Source: Paenibacillus xylanilyticus (lineage in GTDB: Bacteria > Bacillota > Bacilli > Paenibacillales > Paenibacillaceae). From it: a stretch of 64,000 nt of DNA. The notes beneath the pieces are model-generated. The model was given only the letters and a program-made list of their open reading frames with translations, was not told the origin of the DNA and did no database searches. Below are positions 1-7,821 of the stretch, piece by piece. A program made the position numbers and the translations under genes. Every line of letters starts with the position of its first letter. The stretch's first letter is position 1. The DNA lies in NCBI RefSeq assembly GCF_009664365.1, contig NZ_CP044310.1:6139501-6203500 (forward strand). The letters are read 5' to 3'.

Positions 1-801
1 GACAAGGCTCCGGCTGGCTCCATACACAAGGATGATCTCGAAGTTCCGCTAAGAGATTATGAGCTTCTTTTTCTTCATGCCCTCAGACAAACCGTGACCG
101 AGGCACCGGACACCATCACTCCGCTCCAGTGCAGCATGCGTGCAGACTATTACCGCCAGCTCCGTTCCAAAACGGGGCCGCATGAGACGATCTCCTTTTT
201 GCTGGCAGCCTATGAATATTTGCTGGACGACTCCCGTGCAGCAGCATCCCTGAAGGAGGCCTTTACACATGCGATCATGAACGGGCGAAGTGATTGTGTA
301 CAATCACACTATCGGTTTCTATCGGCCATTCATGTCAAAGCAGGAGAGGTTGAATCTGCGCTGCAAGTCTACGGAATTAGTGCAGGCAGCGAACAGGAAC
401 GGCACCACTATGAACAGCTGTGCCGCTGGCTGGAGGCGGGAGAGCATCAGCTTGTGCAGGCAGAGCTGCTGCGGTTAAACGATGATTACGGTGCTGCGCT
501 GGGGATATTGGATGCGCTTGGAGGAGAAACCGCCCGGCATTGGAAGTTCCGGATATATCAGGAGACCGAATGTGTGGAGGATGCTCTGGCTCTGGTCCAT
601 GCAGCAGATATTCAGGACCGTTCCAGCCGCAGGGATTATCAGGAGTTATCAGGGACTGCCATGGCCTTGCGGGGAGATCGTCACGGGGCAGTGCGACAGT
701 TTCTCGAAGCTGCGATGGAGAATGAGGAAGCTCTCGCACGGATTGTGGAGATGGAACTGCTGGATCACGCTGTACAGCAGCTGCTCGGGGAGGTGCCGTG
801 A
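1..801 (+). CDS. C-terminal part of a helical-repeat (TPR-like) protein, probably a glycosyltransferase tail (5' partial)
   Basis: The reading frame is open from the first base, so the start lies outside the window; 266 residues are visible. The visible part is all helical, with TPR-like pairs of amphipathic helices (for example DDYGAALGILDALGG and GDRHGAVRQFLEAAMENEEA). No catalytic domain is seen. The same kind of tail follows the GT2 domain in the three long minus-strand genes nearby, so this is probably the tail of a fourth such enzyme (inference). Its stop codon TGA overlaps the ATG of the next gene by one base, so the two are translationally coupled. A stand-alone TPR protein is the alternative. 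Confidence 0.7.
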   Translation, partial: DKAPAGSIHKDDLEVPLRDYELLFLHALRQTVTEAPDTITPLQCSMRADYYRQLRSKTGPHETISFLLAAYEYLLDDSRAAASLKEAFTHAIMNGRSDCVQSHYRFLSAIHVKAGEVESALQVYGISAGSEQERHHYEQLCRWLEAGEHQLVQAELLRLNDDYGAALGILDALGGETARHWKFRIYQETECVEDALALVHAADIQDRSSRRDYQELSGTAMALRGDRHGAVRQFLEAAMENEEALARIVEMELLDHAVQQLLGEVP

Positions 802-1691
802 TGCTGGACCCGAAGAAGCGCACGCAGCATAATCGGGGGCTGGGCATGCAGTCTGACATTCGGACTGAAGTTCCCCCCTCCTCTTCCGAAACATTGGCAG
901 ACCATCAGATGGACTCGAAGAGCAATGAGGTGGAAAGCGAGCGTTCAAGCCCCACACCTTCTTCCATCCGCCGTGTCCGCAAAAGTCACGGAAACAAACT
1001 GACTGCCATGCTGCAGGTCCGTAACGAACGTGGACGATACCTCGAGGAAGTACTCCATGATCTGAGTGAATTCGTGGATGAGATCGTTATCGTGGATGAT
1101 GCGAGTACCGATGGAACACCAGACATATGCAGGTCCTATCCAAAAGTGATTCGGCTCGAAATCCTGGAGAAACCTCTATTTGCAGAGGAATGGCGGCTCC
1201 GCAATGCGTTATGGCAAGCAGCTGTAAGTACTTCACCGGACTGGCTGCTGTCCGTCGATGCGGATGAACTGTACAGTACGGAGGCCAAGGAAGCGATACG
1301 CGAGCTGATCAACCAGGACCATGCAGACTGGGTGGCATTCCGATTCTACGATATGTGGGGTGGACGGACCCACTACCGGGATGACGAACTTTGGGGTCTG
1401 CACAGACGGCATACGGCATCACTTGTCCGCTATATGCCGGAGTATCCTTACTTTTACCCACAGCAGAACCATCATGTTCCCCGTCTCCCCATGTCCAGTT
1501 CGGTATTGCCTGGCATTTGCACGGAATTAAAAGTACAGCATCTGGGGTGGGCGGGCAGCCTCGAAGACCGGGTTCGCAAGTATCTGCGTTACAAACGCAT
1601 TGATCCCAGCGGCGAGTGGGGCAGTCTGGAACATTACGAATCCATCCTGGACCCGGAACCTCGGCTGGTTCCCTGGAAGGAGGAGCATTGA
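801..1691 (+). CDS. family 2 glycosyltransferase
   Basis: 296 residues. After a ~65-residue polar, probably disordered N-terminus comes a GT-A fold: TAMLQVRNERGRYLEEVL is the first strand and helix, EIVIVDDASTDGTPDI the nucleotide-binding segment, and LLSVDADELYS carries the DxD metal-binding motif. It should transfer a sugar from a nucleotide-sugar in the cytoplasm; donor and acceptor cannot be read from the sequence. ATG at 801 was chosen because a GGGGAGG ribosome binding site sits 8-10 bases upstream; a GTG directly before it would be too close. It lies in a tight operon with the flanking genes (1-base overlap upstream, 1-base gap downstream). Confidence 0.9.
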   Translation: MLDPKKRTQHNRGLGMQSDIRTEVPPSSSETLADHQMDSKSNEVESERSSPTPSSIRRVRKSHGNKLTAMLQVRNERGRYLEEVLHDLSEFVDEIVIVDDASTDGTPDICRSYPKVIRLEILEKPLFAEEWRLRNALWQAAVSTSPDWLLSVDADELYSTEAKEAIRELINQDHADWVAFRFYDMWGGRTHYRDDELWGLHRRHTASLVRYMPEYPYFYPQQNHHVPRLPMSSSVLPGICTELKVQHLGWAGSLEDRVRKYLRYKRIDPSGEWGSLEHYESILDPEPRLVPWKEEH

Positions 1692-1692
1692 G

Positions 1693-3030
1693 ATGGGTGT
1701 GGTCAGCATTTTGACACACAGCTTCACGGATGGATACAACCGGGAGTTCGGACGGGTATTCGGAGGGGGGCTTGAACGTTATATTCTGGATCTGTGCAGT
1801 GTGATCCGTGAGCTGGGGCATAATCCCGAAGTGCATCAGTTGTCTTATTATGAAGCATTTCAGACACGTACGGAGCAGATTGATGTATTCGGATACGCCT
1901 ACGATATGGATGATGTGCCTGAAGCCTTTGCCCGGATGGCAGCTGCAGCTCGCGGCCCGGTCATCTATGCCAGCTGTCTCTGGCAGCCCATCAGCTACAA
2001 GCCCGGCAGTCTGGGCATCTGCCACGGCATTAACTGGGATCGTCCCGGACTGCCGCTGGAGACCAAGCAGCAGGTGGCTGAGCACATCCAATTGGCACTG
2101 GATGGACTGGTACGCATCGTATCGGTAGACTCCCATTTTCAGACCTTTTGCCGGGCAGCATGCACGTTTAATGATCCCCAACAGGTTGTCCTTATTCCCA
2201 ATGCTGTGGATACCTCCTATTTCACTCCTGCTCCCCCCAGACCGAGGTTCGGGCAGGAACAGGAAGCGGAATGGCTGTCTGCATGGAAGGAGGACCTCGC
2301 CAGCCAGGAAGAAGCCGGGGTAGCCATCTCCGGATGGAGTGCTAAGGAGCCTGTTCTGCTTGATAACGCTGACAATTCCGATCAGGCAAACGAGATCGCT
2401 GATTCTGCTGCCAGCATCCACAGGATGGCTTTGCCATCACAGCTTGCCCGTCCTCTGAGAATTCTGTATCCGCGCCGGATCAGTATGGAACGGGGCATCA
2501 TCCCCATGATGCTTGCGGCAGATCGGCTGCTGGGTGCCTATCCGGATCTGGAGATTGAATTTGCCGGAGAACTGGTTGAAGGCAGCACGGTGGGCAGGGT
2601 GTTTCGGTATTGGCACCGCACTCATCCGCACCAGGATCGCATCTTGCAGCGTACGTACGACTTCAGGGATATCCGCGAGGCCTACCATCAGGCCGATATT
2701 GCCGTGATTCCCACGGTGTTCTCGGAGGGAACCTCCTATGCCTGCCTGGAAGCCATGAGCTGCGGCATTCCGGTGGTCGCTTCCAATGTGGGCGGGTTAA
2801 ACGATCTCATACAGGACGGTTTTAACGGGCTGCTTGTGCCCCCTGGCGATGAAGCACTAACCGCCGCTCTGGTTCGCTTGCTGGAGGACAGGGCGGAGCG
2901 GGAGCGCCTCGGCATATACGCCAGGGAGACAGCTGTCGCTTACGATCTGTCCGGATGGCGGCGCAAGTGGCGTTCGGTATTGGAGACGTTCTTGGCAGAT
3001 GCAGGATTGAGAGAGGGGATACGGGGATGA
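1693..3030 (+). CDS. family 4 (GT-B) glycosyltransferase
   Basis: 445 residues. The N-terminal half begins GVVSILTHSFTDGYNREFGR and contains the glycine-rich loop FGGGLERYILDL. The C-terminal half has the GT4 signature: ADIAVIPTVFSEGTSYACLE with the E-x7-E donor-binding pair, then MSCGIPVVASNVGGL. A ~70-residue insert rich in Glu, Asp and Ser separates the domains (about residues 180-250). ATG 1693 follows AAGGAGGAGC with good spacing; the frame stays open upstream, but that part overlaps the previous gene. Third gene of the operon, likely adding a sugar to the same glycoconjugate. The donor is unknown. Confidence 0.9.
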   Translation: MGVVSILTHSFTDGYNREFGRVFGGGLERYILDLCSVIRELGHNPEVHQLSYYEAFQTRTEQIDVFGYAYDMDDVPEAFARMAAAARGPVIYASCLWQPISYKPGSLGICHGINWDRPGLPLETKQQVAEHIQLALDGLVRIVSVDSHFQTFCRAACTFNDPQQVVLIPNAVDTSYFTPAPPRPRFGQEQEAEWLSAWKEDLASQEEAGVAISGWSAKEPVLLDNADNSDQANEIADSAASIHRMALPSQLARPLRILYPRRISMERGIIPMMLAADRLLGAYPDLEIEFAGELVEGSTVGRVFRYWHRTHPHQDRILQRTYDFRDIREAYHQADIAVIPTVFSEGTSYACLEAMSCGIPVVASNVGGLNDLIQDGFNGLLVPPGDEALTAALVRLLEDRAERERLGIYARETAVAYDLSGWRRKWRSVLETFLADAGLREGIRG

Positions 3031-3698
3031 TGGACACACCTAATCAGAATGAGGCACTAGTATCCAGATATGTTCGGCAAAGCGATCCCAAAACAGATAC
3101 GCTGGTATTTCCACTGCATCCGGCATGGTGGAGCAGACCTTACGAATATGAATGGGCCCGCAAGTTTGCCCAACAAGACGACGTGGTACTGGATGCAGCC
3201 TGCGGCATTTCCCATCCATTCAAGTTTTGGCTGGCCGAACACTGCCGGGAAGCTCACGCCTGTGATTGGGATGAACGCATCTTGTCGGAGGAAGCAATTC
3301 GGCTGGATATTGCTTCCGACTTCGGCGAAGAGGCTGCGCGTCACTTACCGGAGCACTACTTGACCAGGCTGCATCGCGCTCAGGCAAACCTGGCGCAGCT
3401 GCCTTATGCCTCCGGCATGTTTGACCGTATATTCTGCATTTCGGTTCTGGAGCATCTGGATACCGGCACGATGCTGCGTGCCTTTCGCGAATTCGCCCGG
3501 GTCATGAAGCCGGATGGACAATTAATTGCAACCTTTGATGTGCCAGAGATGCGGCCCGATCTACTCGAGACCATCATGGCTGTTACCGGTCTCACCATTG
3601 ATGGAAAGCTCGTGGTGGAAGAGCCTGATGATGCCATCTGGTCTGACATGTATGGAACGCCAATCCGCTGCTTCCGAGCGATCATTCGGAAAGGGTAG
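3027..3698 (+). CDS. SAM-dependent methyltransferase (class I)
   Basis: 223 residues. Motif I is VVLDAACGISHP, the acidic residue of the adenosine-ribose site is in CDWDERIL, and the post-motif strand is MFDRIFCISVLEHLDTG, typical of the Methyltransf_11 / UbiE-like fold. Its ATG (3027) overlaps the TGA of the preceding glycosyltransferase (ATGA), so it belongs to that operon. In glycan loci such enzymes often O-methylate a terminal sugar; that role is inferred from context only. It is the last gene of the + strand run and faces the minus-strand cluster. Confidence 0.88.
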   Translation: MMDTPNQNEALVSRYVRQSDPKTDTLVFPLHPAWWSRPYEYEWARKFAQQDDVVLDAACGISHPFKFWLAEHCREAHACDWDERILSEEAIRLDIASDFGEEAARHLPEHYLTRLHRAQANLAQLPYASGMFDRIFCISVLEHLDTGTMLRAFREFARVMKPDGQLIATFDVPEMRPDLLETIMAVTGLTIDGKLVVEEPDDAIWSDMYGTPIRCFRAIIRKG

Positions 3699-3721
3699 CC
3701 ATTTTCGCTAGCAAGAATGCA

Positions 3722-3737
3722 GCTGTCAAACGACAGC
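3722..3737. terminator. small hairpin between convergent operons
   Basis: GCTGTC-AAAC-GACAGC forms a perfect 6-bp stem with a 4-base loop in the 77-base gap between the convergent methyltransferase and glycosyltransferase genes. There is no good T-run on either side, so it is at best a weak terminator. Confidence 0.35.
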
Positions 3738-3775
3738 AATGGGGTTGGCTGTAATGTGGGTGAAAGCCCGTTATG

Positions 3776-5830
3776 TCAGAGATGGACGAATAGCATCTTA
3801 CAGCGGGATGCAAAACCTTCGGTTGCCGCTGCGCCGGGAGATGTCAGGCGCAGCAGCATGTGCAGCCCCGGCGAACATAGAGTCGTCGCCGGGCGGCCAG
3901 AGGCGGCAGGCTGAAGCGCAATATGCTGGGCCCTCACGGCCCATTCCTGCGCTTCGGTCTGCCGCCCGGCGAGCAGCGCGAGCGTGCCTGCCAGCAGTGC
4001 CTCTGTGGCACGAGCCGTGGCGGGCATTTCGTCTGTGAAGGGCTGCTGTATTTCCGGCGGCAAGCCGAATAGCTCCAGCAGCCCTTCACGGACGCTTGCG
4101 GGCACGCGCAGCAGCCCGCAGCGTGCCGCAGGCGGAAGCGCCGCGAGCAGCGCCGGGGCTGCGCCTTGCGGCAGGGCCTGCAGCAGGCGCAGCCATGCGG
4201 CCCAGGCGCCCACGCGCGCGAGCGCCTGGGCGGCGGCGTGCACGGCCTGCGGCGGCGCAGCTGCTTCGGCGCGTGGCGCAGGGGCTTCGCGCGGAGCTGT
4301 GCCTGGCGCTGCGTTGCCCGGCGCGGAGCCGCGCAGCAGCGCATCGGCGGCAAGTGCCGCTGCAGGCAGCTCGCATGCTGTGCGGCCCTGCAGCGGCTGG
4401 TGGGCGCCTGCGCGTGCAAGTGCGCGCCCAGCGCTGCGCTTGCAGCCGAGCGCCCACAGCGCCAGCGACGCCTCGGGCCCGAGCTGCGCATGCGCCGCCC
4501 AAGGCTGCAGCGATGCACGCGCTGCAGCATCTTCGCCTAGCTGGGCCAGCGCCAGCCCGGCGGCGAGCGGCTGCTGCCGCAGCACAGCCGCCAGCGGTCC
4601 CGCATGGCGCAGCAGCCATTCCGGCCGGTGCGCATCCAGCGCGGCCGGAACGAGCGCCTGCCATGCAGCAGGCGGCAGCGGTACACGCGATGCCGCATCC
4701 GCAATGGCATTGGGCCGCCCGGTGGCTGCGGCCAGCAGCAGCAGGCGCTGCCATGCAGCCATGTTTCCGGGCTGCGCAGCCAGTGCAGCAATATAGGCCG
4801 CCTCAGCCTCTTCCCAGCGGCCCAGACGTTCAAGGGCAATGCCTTCCAGCGTTAGGCTTCGATACGTTCCGGCACCTGAAACGGAAGTGTATTGCCCCGT
4901 TGATTTCGCTGCAGATCGAGCTTTCTTCAACCAGGCCAGCGCTGCCTCTTCTCTGCCGAGGTCCAATTCCAGCACCGCGCCAAGCTCCAGCACATCAGCG
5001 AAGTCAGCATATACGGTAGTCCATGCCTGTACCACAGCCAGCGCCCGTTCCGGCCGCCCACTTTCCCTTAAGGCATATGCTGTTTTGAGTACCAGATCCG
5101 AATGATAGCCGCAGGATGGCCCAAGCCGGGCAAGCAGCGGTTCCAGCAGCCGCAGTGCCTCATCGTACACCCCTTGCTGAAACCATTCCGCCGCCAGCGC
5201 ATACAGCAGCTCCGGCTGCTCATCGGCCCCCTCATTCAGAGCGGAACGAATCAGACGCATGTTCCGCTCTGTTTTATTTTTGCTTACAATGACCTCTTCC
5301 AGATAGCCATAATGCAGGACTTCCAGCTCCGAATGCACCAAGCCTTCAGGAGCAAAAGCCAGGATGGAGGATGCGACCTCTTCGTGAATTCTACCCTTGA
5401 ATGTGATCTGGCGATCGTTCCTGAACAAGCGGCACACCGCATCCGTCACCCGTTCTTCACCAGACGGTCCCAAGAGACTTGTTACCTTGATCCAGTAACC
5501 CCAGACATGATCAGGGCTCCCGGATAATAACTGCGTAAGCTCTGTCTTCATTTGCTGCGTCTGCCCCCATACTTCATCTGCATCCAATACCAGAATCCAG
5601 GGCTGGGTTGCAGCGGTAAGAGACTGATTGCGAGCAGCAGCAAAATCCCCGTTCCATTCTGCACGAATGATCTTGGCACCATAGAGGGCGGCAATTCGAA
5701 GCGTATCATCTGCCGAACCGGTATCGACTATGATGATCTCATCCACGATTCCCCTGACAGATTCCAAGCAGCGCCTAAGACCATCCTCCTCGTCCTTTAC
5801 AATCATGCACAGGCTGATTCCAGGCTCCAA
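3776..5830 (-). CDS. GT2 glycosyltransferase with long alanine-rich TPR-like tail
   Basis: 684 residues. The N-terminal ~230 residues are a GT-A domain: ISLCMIVKDEEDGLRRCLES, IIIVDTGSADDTLRIA, AEWNGDFAAARNQSL and WILVLDADEVWG (DxD). The rest is TPR-like and becomes extremely Ala/Pro/Arg-rich after about residue 350, where the DNA is visibly GC-richer than its surroundings. The track ATG at 5836 touches its Shine-Dalgarno (GGAGGG directly before ATG), so TTG at 5830, six bases after GGAGGG and aligned with the sister gene's TTG, is the better start. Last gene of the minus-strand glycosyltransferase run. The homopolymer-like tail may be an acceptor- or partner-binding arm. Confidence 0.88.
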   Translation of the reverse strand: MEPGISLCMIVKDEEDGLRRCLESVRGIVDEIIIVDTGSADDTLRIAALYGAKIIRAEWNGDFAAARNQSLTAATQPWILVLDADEVWGQTQQMKTELTQLLSGSPDHVWGYWIKVTSLLGPSGEERVTDAVCRLFRNDRQITFKGRIHEEVASSILAFAPEGLVHSELEVLHYGYLEEVIVSKNKTERNMRLIRSALNEGADEQPELLYALAAEWFQQGVYDEALRLLEPLLARLGPSCGYHSDLVLKTAYALRESGRPERALAVVQAWTTVYADFADVLELGAVLELDLGREEAALAWLKKARSAAKSTGQYTSVSGAGTYRSLTLEGIALERLGRWEEAEAAYIAALAAQPGNMAAWQRLLLLAAATGRPNAIADAASRVPLPPAAWQALVPAALDAHRPEWLLRHAGPLAAVLRQQPLAAGLALAQLGEDAAARASLQPWAAHAQLGPEASLALWALGCKRSAGRALARAGAHQPLQGRTACELPAAALAADALLRGSAPGNAAPGTAPREAPAPRAEAAAPPQAVHAAAQALARVGAWAAWLRLLQALPQGAAPALLAALPPAARCGLLRVPASVREGLLELFGLPPEIQQPFTDEMPATARATEALLAGTLALLAGRQTEAQEWAVRAQHIALQPAASGRPATTLCSPGLHMLLRLTSPGAAATEGFASRCKMLFVHL
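3860..4790. other. GC-rich, alanine-coding segment inside the glycosyltransferase gene
   Basis: By eye G+C here is far above the surrounding DNA. It encodes roughly residues 345-655 of the protein, made mostly of Ala, Leu, Pro, Arg and Gly. Because stop codons are rare at this composition, long open frames appear in all registers; they are not genes. Confidence 0.7.
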
Positions 5831-5856
5831 GCTCATCCCTCCATACTGTCAATGAT

Positions 5857-7821
5857 TCAGATCTCAAAACCATCCGGTCCCGGCAATTCCAGCCGAAGCT
5901 GCTGTATCACTGGCCAGCAGCGGTGACGTTCACCATTCGGCTCTCCGGCCAACTCCTGTAAATGATAATCTGCGGCACCTACAAGACTCTTCGCCAGCCA
6001 GCCCGCTCCTGCAGCGGTATTGAAAGCTCCGGCAAAAGGTTCCTGTGCATATTCCGAAGCTCGGTTCAGCGCTTGCCCATGATGGTGCTCTTCCGACGAG
6101 CGGACATCTGCTGCCAAAAATCGCTGGCAGATTTGAACGAGCCCAAGCAGCTCAGCCCATCTACCGGAGTGGATGCATCCCTCCATCAGCAGAGCCAAGG
6201 CCTGCCAGCCCTCATAAGCTGCTGCTTCAGTCTTTGCTTCAGTCTTTGCTTCAGCATCACCAGGCCTTCCATTGACTTTGGCATTGGCATTAGTACTGGC
6301 AGTGGTATGCAAGACGGCCTTCTCTTGTCCTGCAGACGGTTCTGGCCCCGATTGCACGCAGTGATTCAGCCACATCGTTAATGGATCCGATGCTGCTGTC
6401 TCCCGCCCTTCCAGCCAGCTCACACGCTCCAGCCAACTGGCTGCTTGCAGCGCATAATCACCTTTTTTACGCCGAACGGTATCCAGCTTGAGCCTCGCCT
6501 TGTTCCATCTCCCCTGTTCGATATGAAGCAGCGACTCAGCAAATGACAGCCGTTCTCTCATCTCCTTCGAAGGTTGCGCAGCTACGCCTGGCAGCATCTC
6601 CAGCGCAGCATCATAACAACGACTCTGCTCCAGAACGCCAATGATCTTGTGAGCAGCCTCTTCGGAAGACAGGGCGAAACGGTGGGCAATCAGTGCGGGT
6701 ATAACCGATTGCTGCCCCGAAACCCGCATGATCCGGAATATTCGGTAGAGGGGTGGCAGTAAGCTGGATTTGGCACGAACGGCTTCCACGTAAGCATCGA
6801 CTGCACCCTCAAGGTCTGCCCGCCCTTCCAGCAGCCGCCCGAGGGCGTACCAGGTCTGATAGGTGCCCATTCCTTCTTCCGTATGGTACACAGGAGGCGG
6901 CGGTCCCAACTGAATGGCTTCACGCAAGGAATGCTCTGCCTGCTCCGTGTGACCCAATGCTTCCTGACACACTCCGCGGTTATGCAGCAGATCCGTATAA
7001 TCCGGGAATAACACCAGTGCTTCCTCAATGTGGTCCAATGCTTCCTGCCAGCGATTCAAGTGTTGAAGGCATCGTACCTCATACTTGAATAACAAGTGGG
7101 CATAACTGGTCACCAGAGGATCGATGCCTGCTTTGGCCACACGAAAGGTCTGAAGTGCCCGCTCCGCTTCCCCCACACGCAAGTACTCGACGCCCAGATT
7201 ATAATGATGGAACGATTGCTCCGGCTCTTCCTTCACAGCCTGTTCCAGTAATTTCAGATTCCGATTCACCTTGTCCTTGCGCTCCACAACTGCAGTCTGA
7301 TAACCATAATGATGGATCACCATGTCTGTCACATGAAAAGCAGCATCCGGATTCTTCCGGCAAATGGCCCCTGCAATCTGTTCATGGATCCGCCCTTCAA
7401 ACCGATGCTCGGGAGCATTACGGAACAACCGCAGTACCGGATTCACTGTAGCTCCCTGCTGACCTGTACCTGTATAGTTATGAATGTTCAAAAACAATCC
7501 GTCGCATGTACTGGCTGCCGTCCAGCTCCGAAGCTGCTCCCGCGCTGCTGCATCGAGTGCCTCGTCCGCATCCAGAAACAGAATCCATTCCCCTGTTGCC
7601 TGCTCCAGACCTGCATTACGTGCAGCAGCAAAATCATCACACCACACATAGGGCACGATTCTTGCCCCGTACTGCCGCGCAATATCGTTGCTCCGATCCG
7701 AAGAACCGGTGTCCACGACGATAATCTCATCTACAGCTCCCTGGACACTCTCCAGACATTGCGCGAGCGACTCCTCCTCATCCTTAACGATCATGCATAG
7801 CGAAATGCGGTTGCTCGGCAA
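5857..7821 (-). CDS. GT2 glycosyltransferase with TPR tail
   Basis: 654 residues. GT-A domain in the first ~230 residues: ISLCMIVKDEEESLAQCLES, EIIVVDTGSSDRSNDIA, WCDDFAAARNAGLEQA and WILFLDADEALD (DxD). TPR units follow, e.g. HHYNLGVEYLRVGEAERALQ and DYTDLLHNRGVCQEALGHTE. A short Lys/Glu/Thr/Ala repeat lies near residue 530. The start is taken as TTG 7821: AGGAGG ends 7 bases upstream, whereas the longer ATG starts (7845, 7839) have no site of their own. It overlaps the preceding gene by 38 bases, so the three glycosyltransferases are one transcript. Likely a surface-glycan enzyme; substrate unknown. Confidence 0.9.
   Translation of the reverse strand: MPSNRISLCMIVKDEEESLAQCLESVQGAVDEIIVVDTGSSDRSNDIARQYGARIVPYVWCDDFAAARNAGLEQATGEWILFLDADEALDAAAREQLRSWTAASTCDGLFLNIHNYTGTGQQGATVNPVLRLFRNAPEHRFEGRIHEQIAGAICRKNPDAAFHVTDMVIHHYGYQTAVVERKDKVNRNLKLLEQAVKEEPEQSFHHYNLGVEYLRVGEAERALQTFRVAKAGIDPLVTSYAHLLFKYEVRCLQHLNRWQEALDHIEEALVLFPDYTDLLHNRGVCQEALGHTEQAEHSLREAIQLGPPPPVYHTEEGMGTYQTWYALGRLLEGRADLEGAVDAYVEAVRAKSSLLPPLYRIFRIMRVSGQQSVIPALIAHRFALSSEEAAHKIIGVLEQSRCYDAALEMLPGVAAQPSKEMRERLSFAESLLHIEQGRWNKARLKLDTVRRKKGDYALQAASWLERVSWLEGRETAASDPLTMWLNHCVQSGPEPSAGQEKAVLHTTASTNANAKVNGRPGDAEAKTEAKTEAAAYEGWQALALLMEGCIHSGRWAELLGLVQICQRFLAADVRSSEEHHHGQALNRASEYAQEPFAGAFNTAAGAGWLAKSLVGAADYHLQELAGEPNGERHRCWPVIQQLRLELPGPDGFEI
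6224..6254. repeat. 12-bp tandem repeat, about 2.6 copies
   Basis: The unit GCTTCAGTCTTT occurs twice in full and then partially. On the coding (minus) strand it encodes a repeated Glu-Ala-Lys-Thr tetrapeptide in a linker of the glycosyltransferase. Whole-codon units mean copy-number change would not shift the frame. Confidence 0.8.

Noticed and set aside
1309..2421. 370-residue minus-strand frame over the GT2/GT4 genes.
   Set aside because: It overlaps two well-supported glycosyltransferases and has no recognisable domain.
3984..5019. Long alanine/arginine-rich frames on both strands.
   Set aside because: The GC-rich segment lacks stops in all frames; only the minus frame continues into a GT2 domain.
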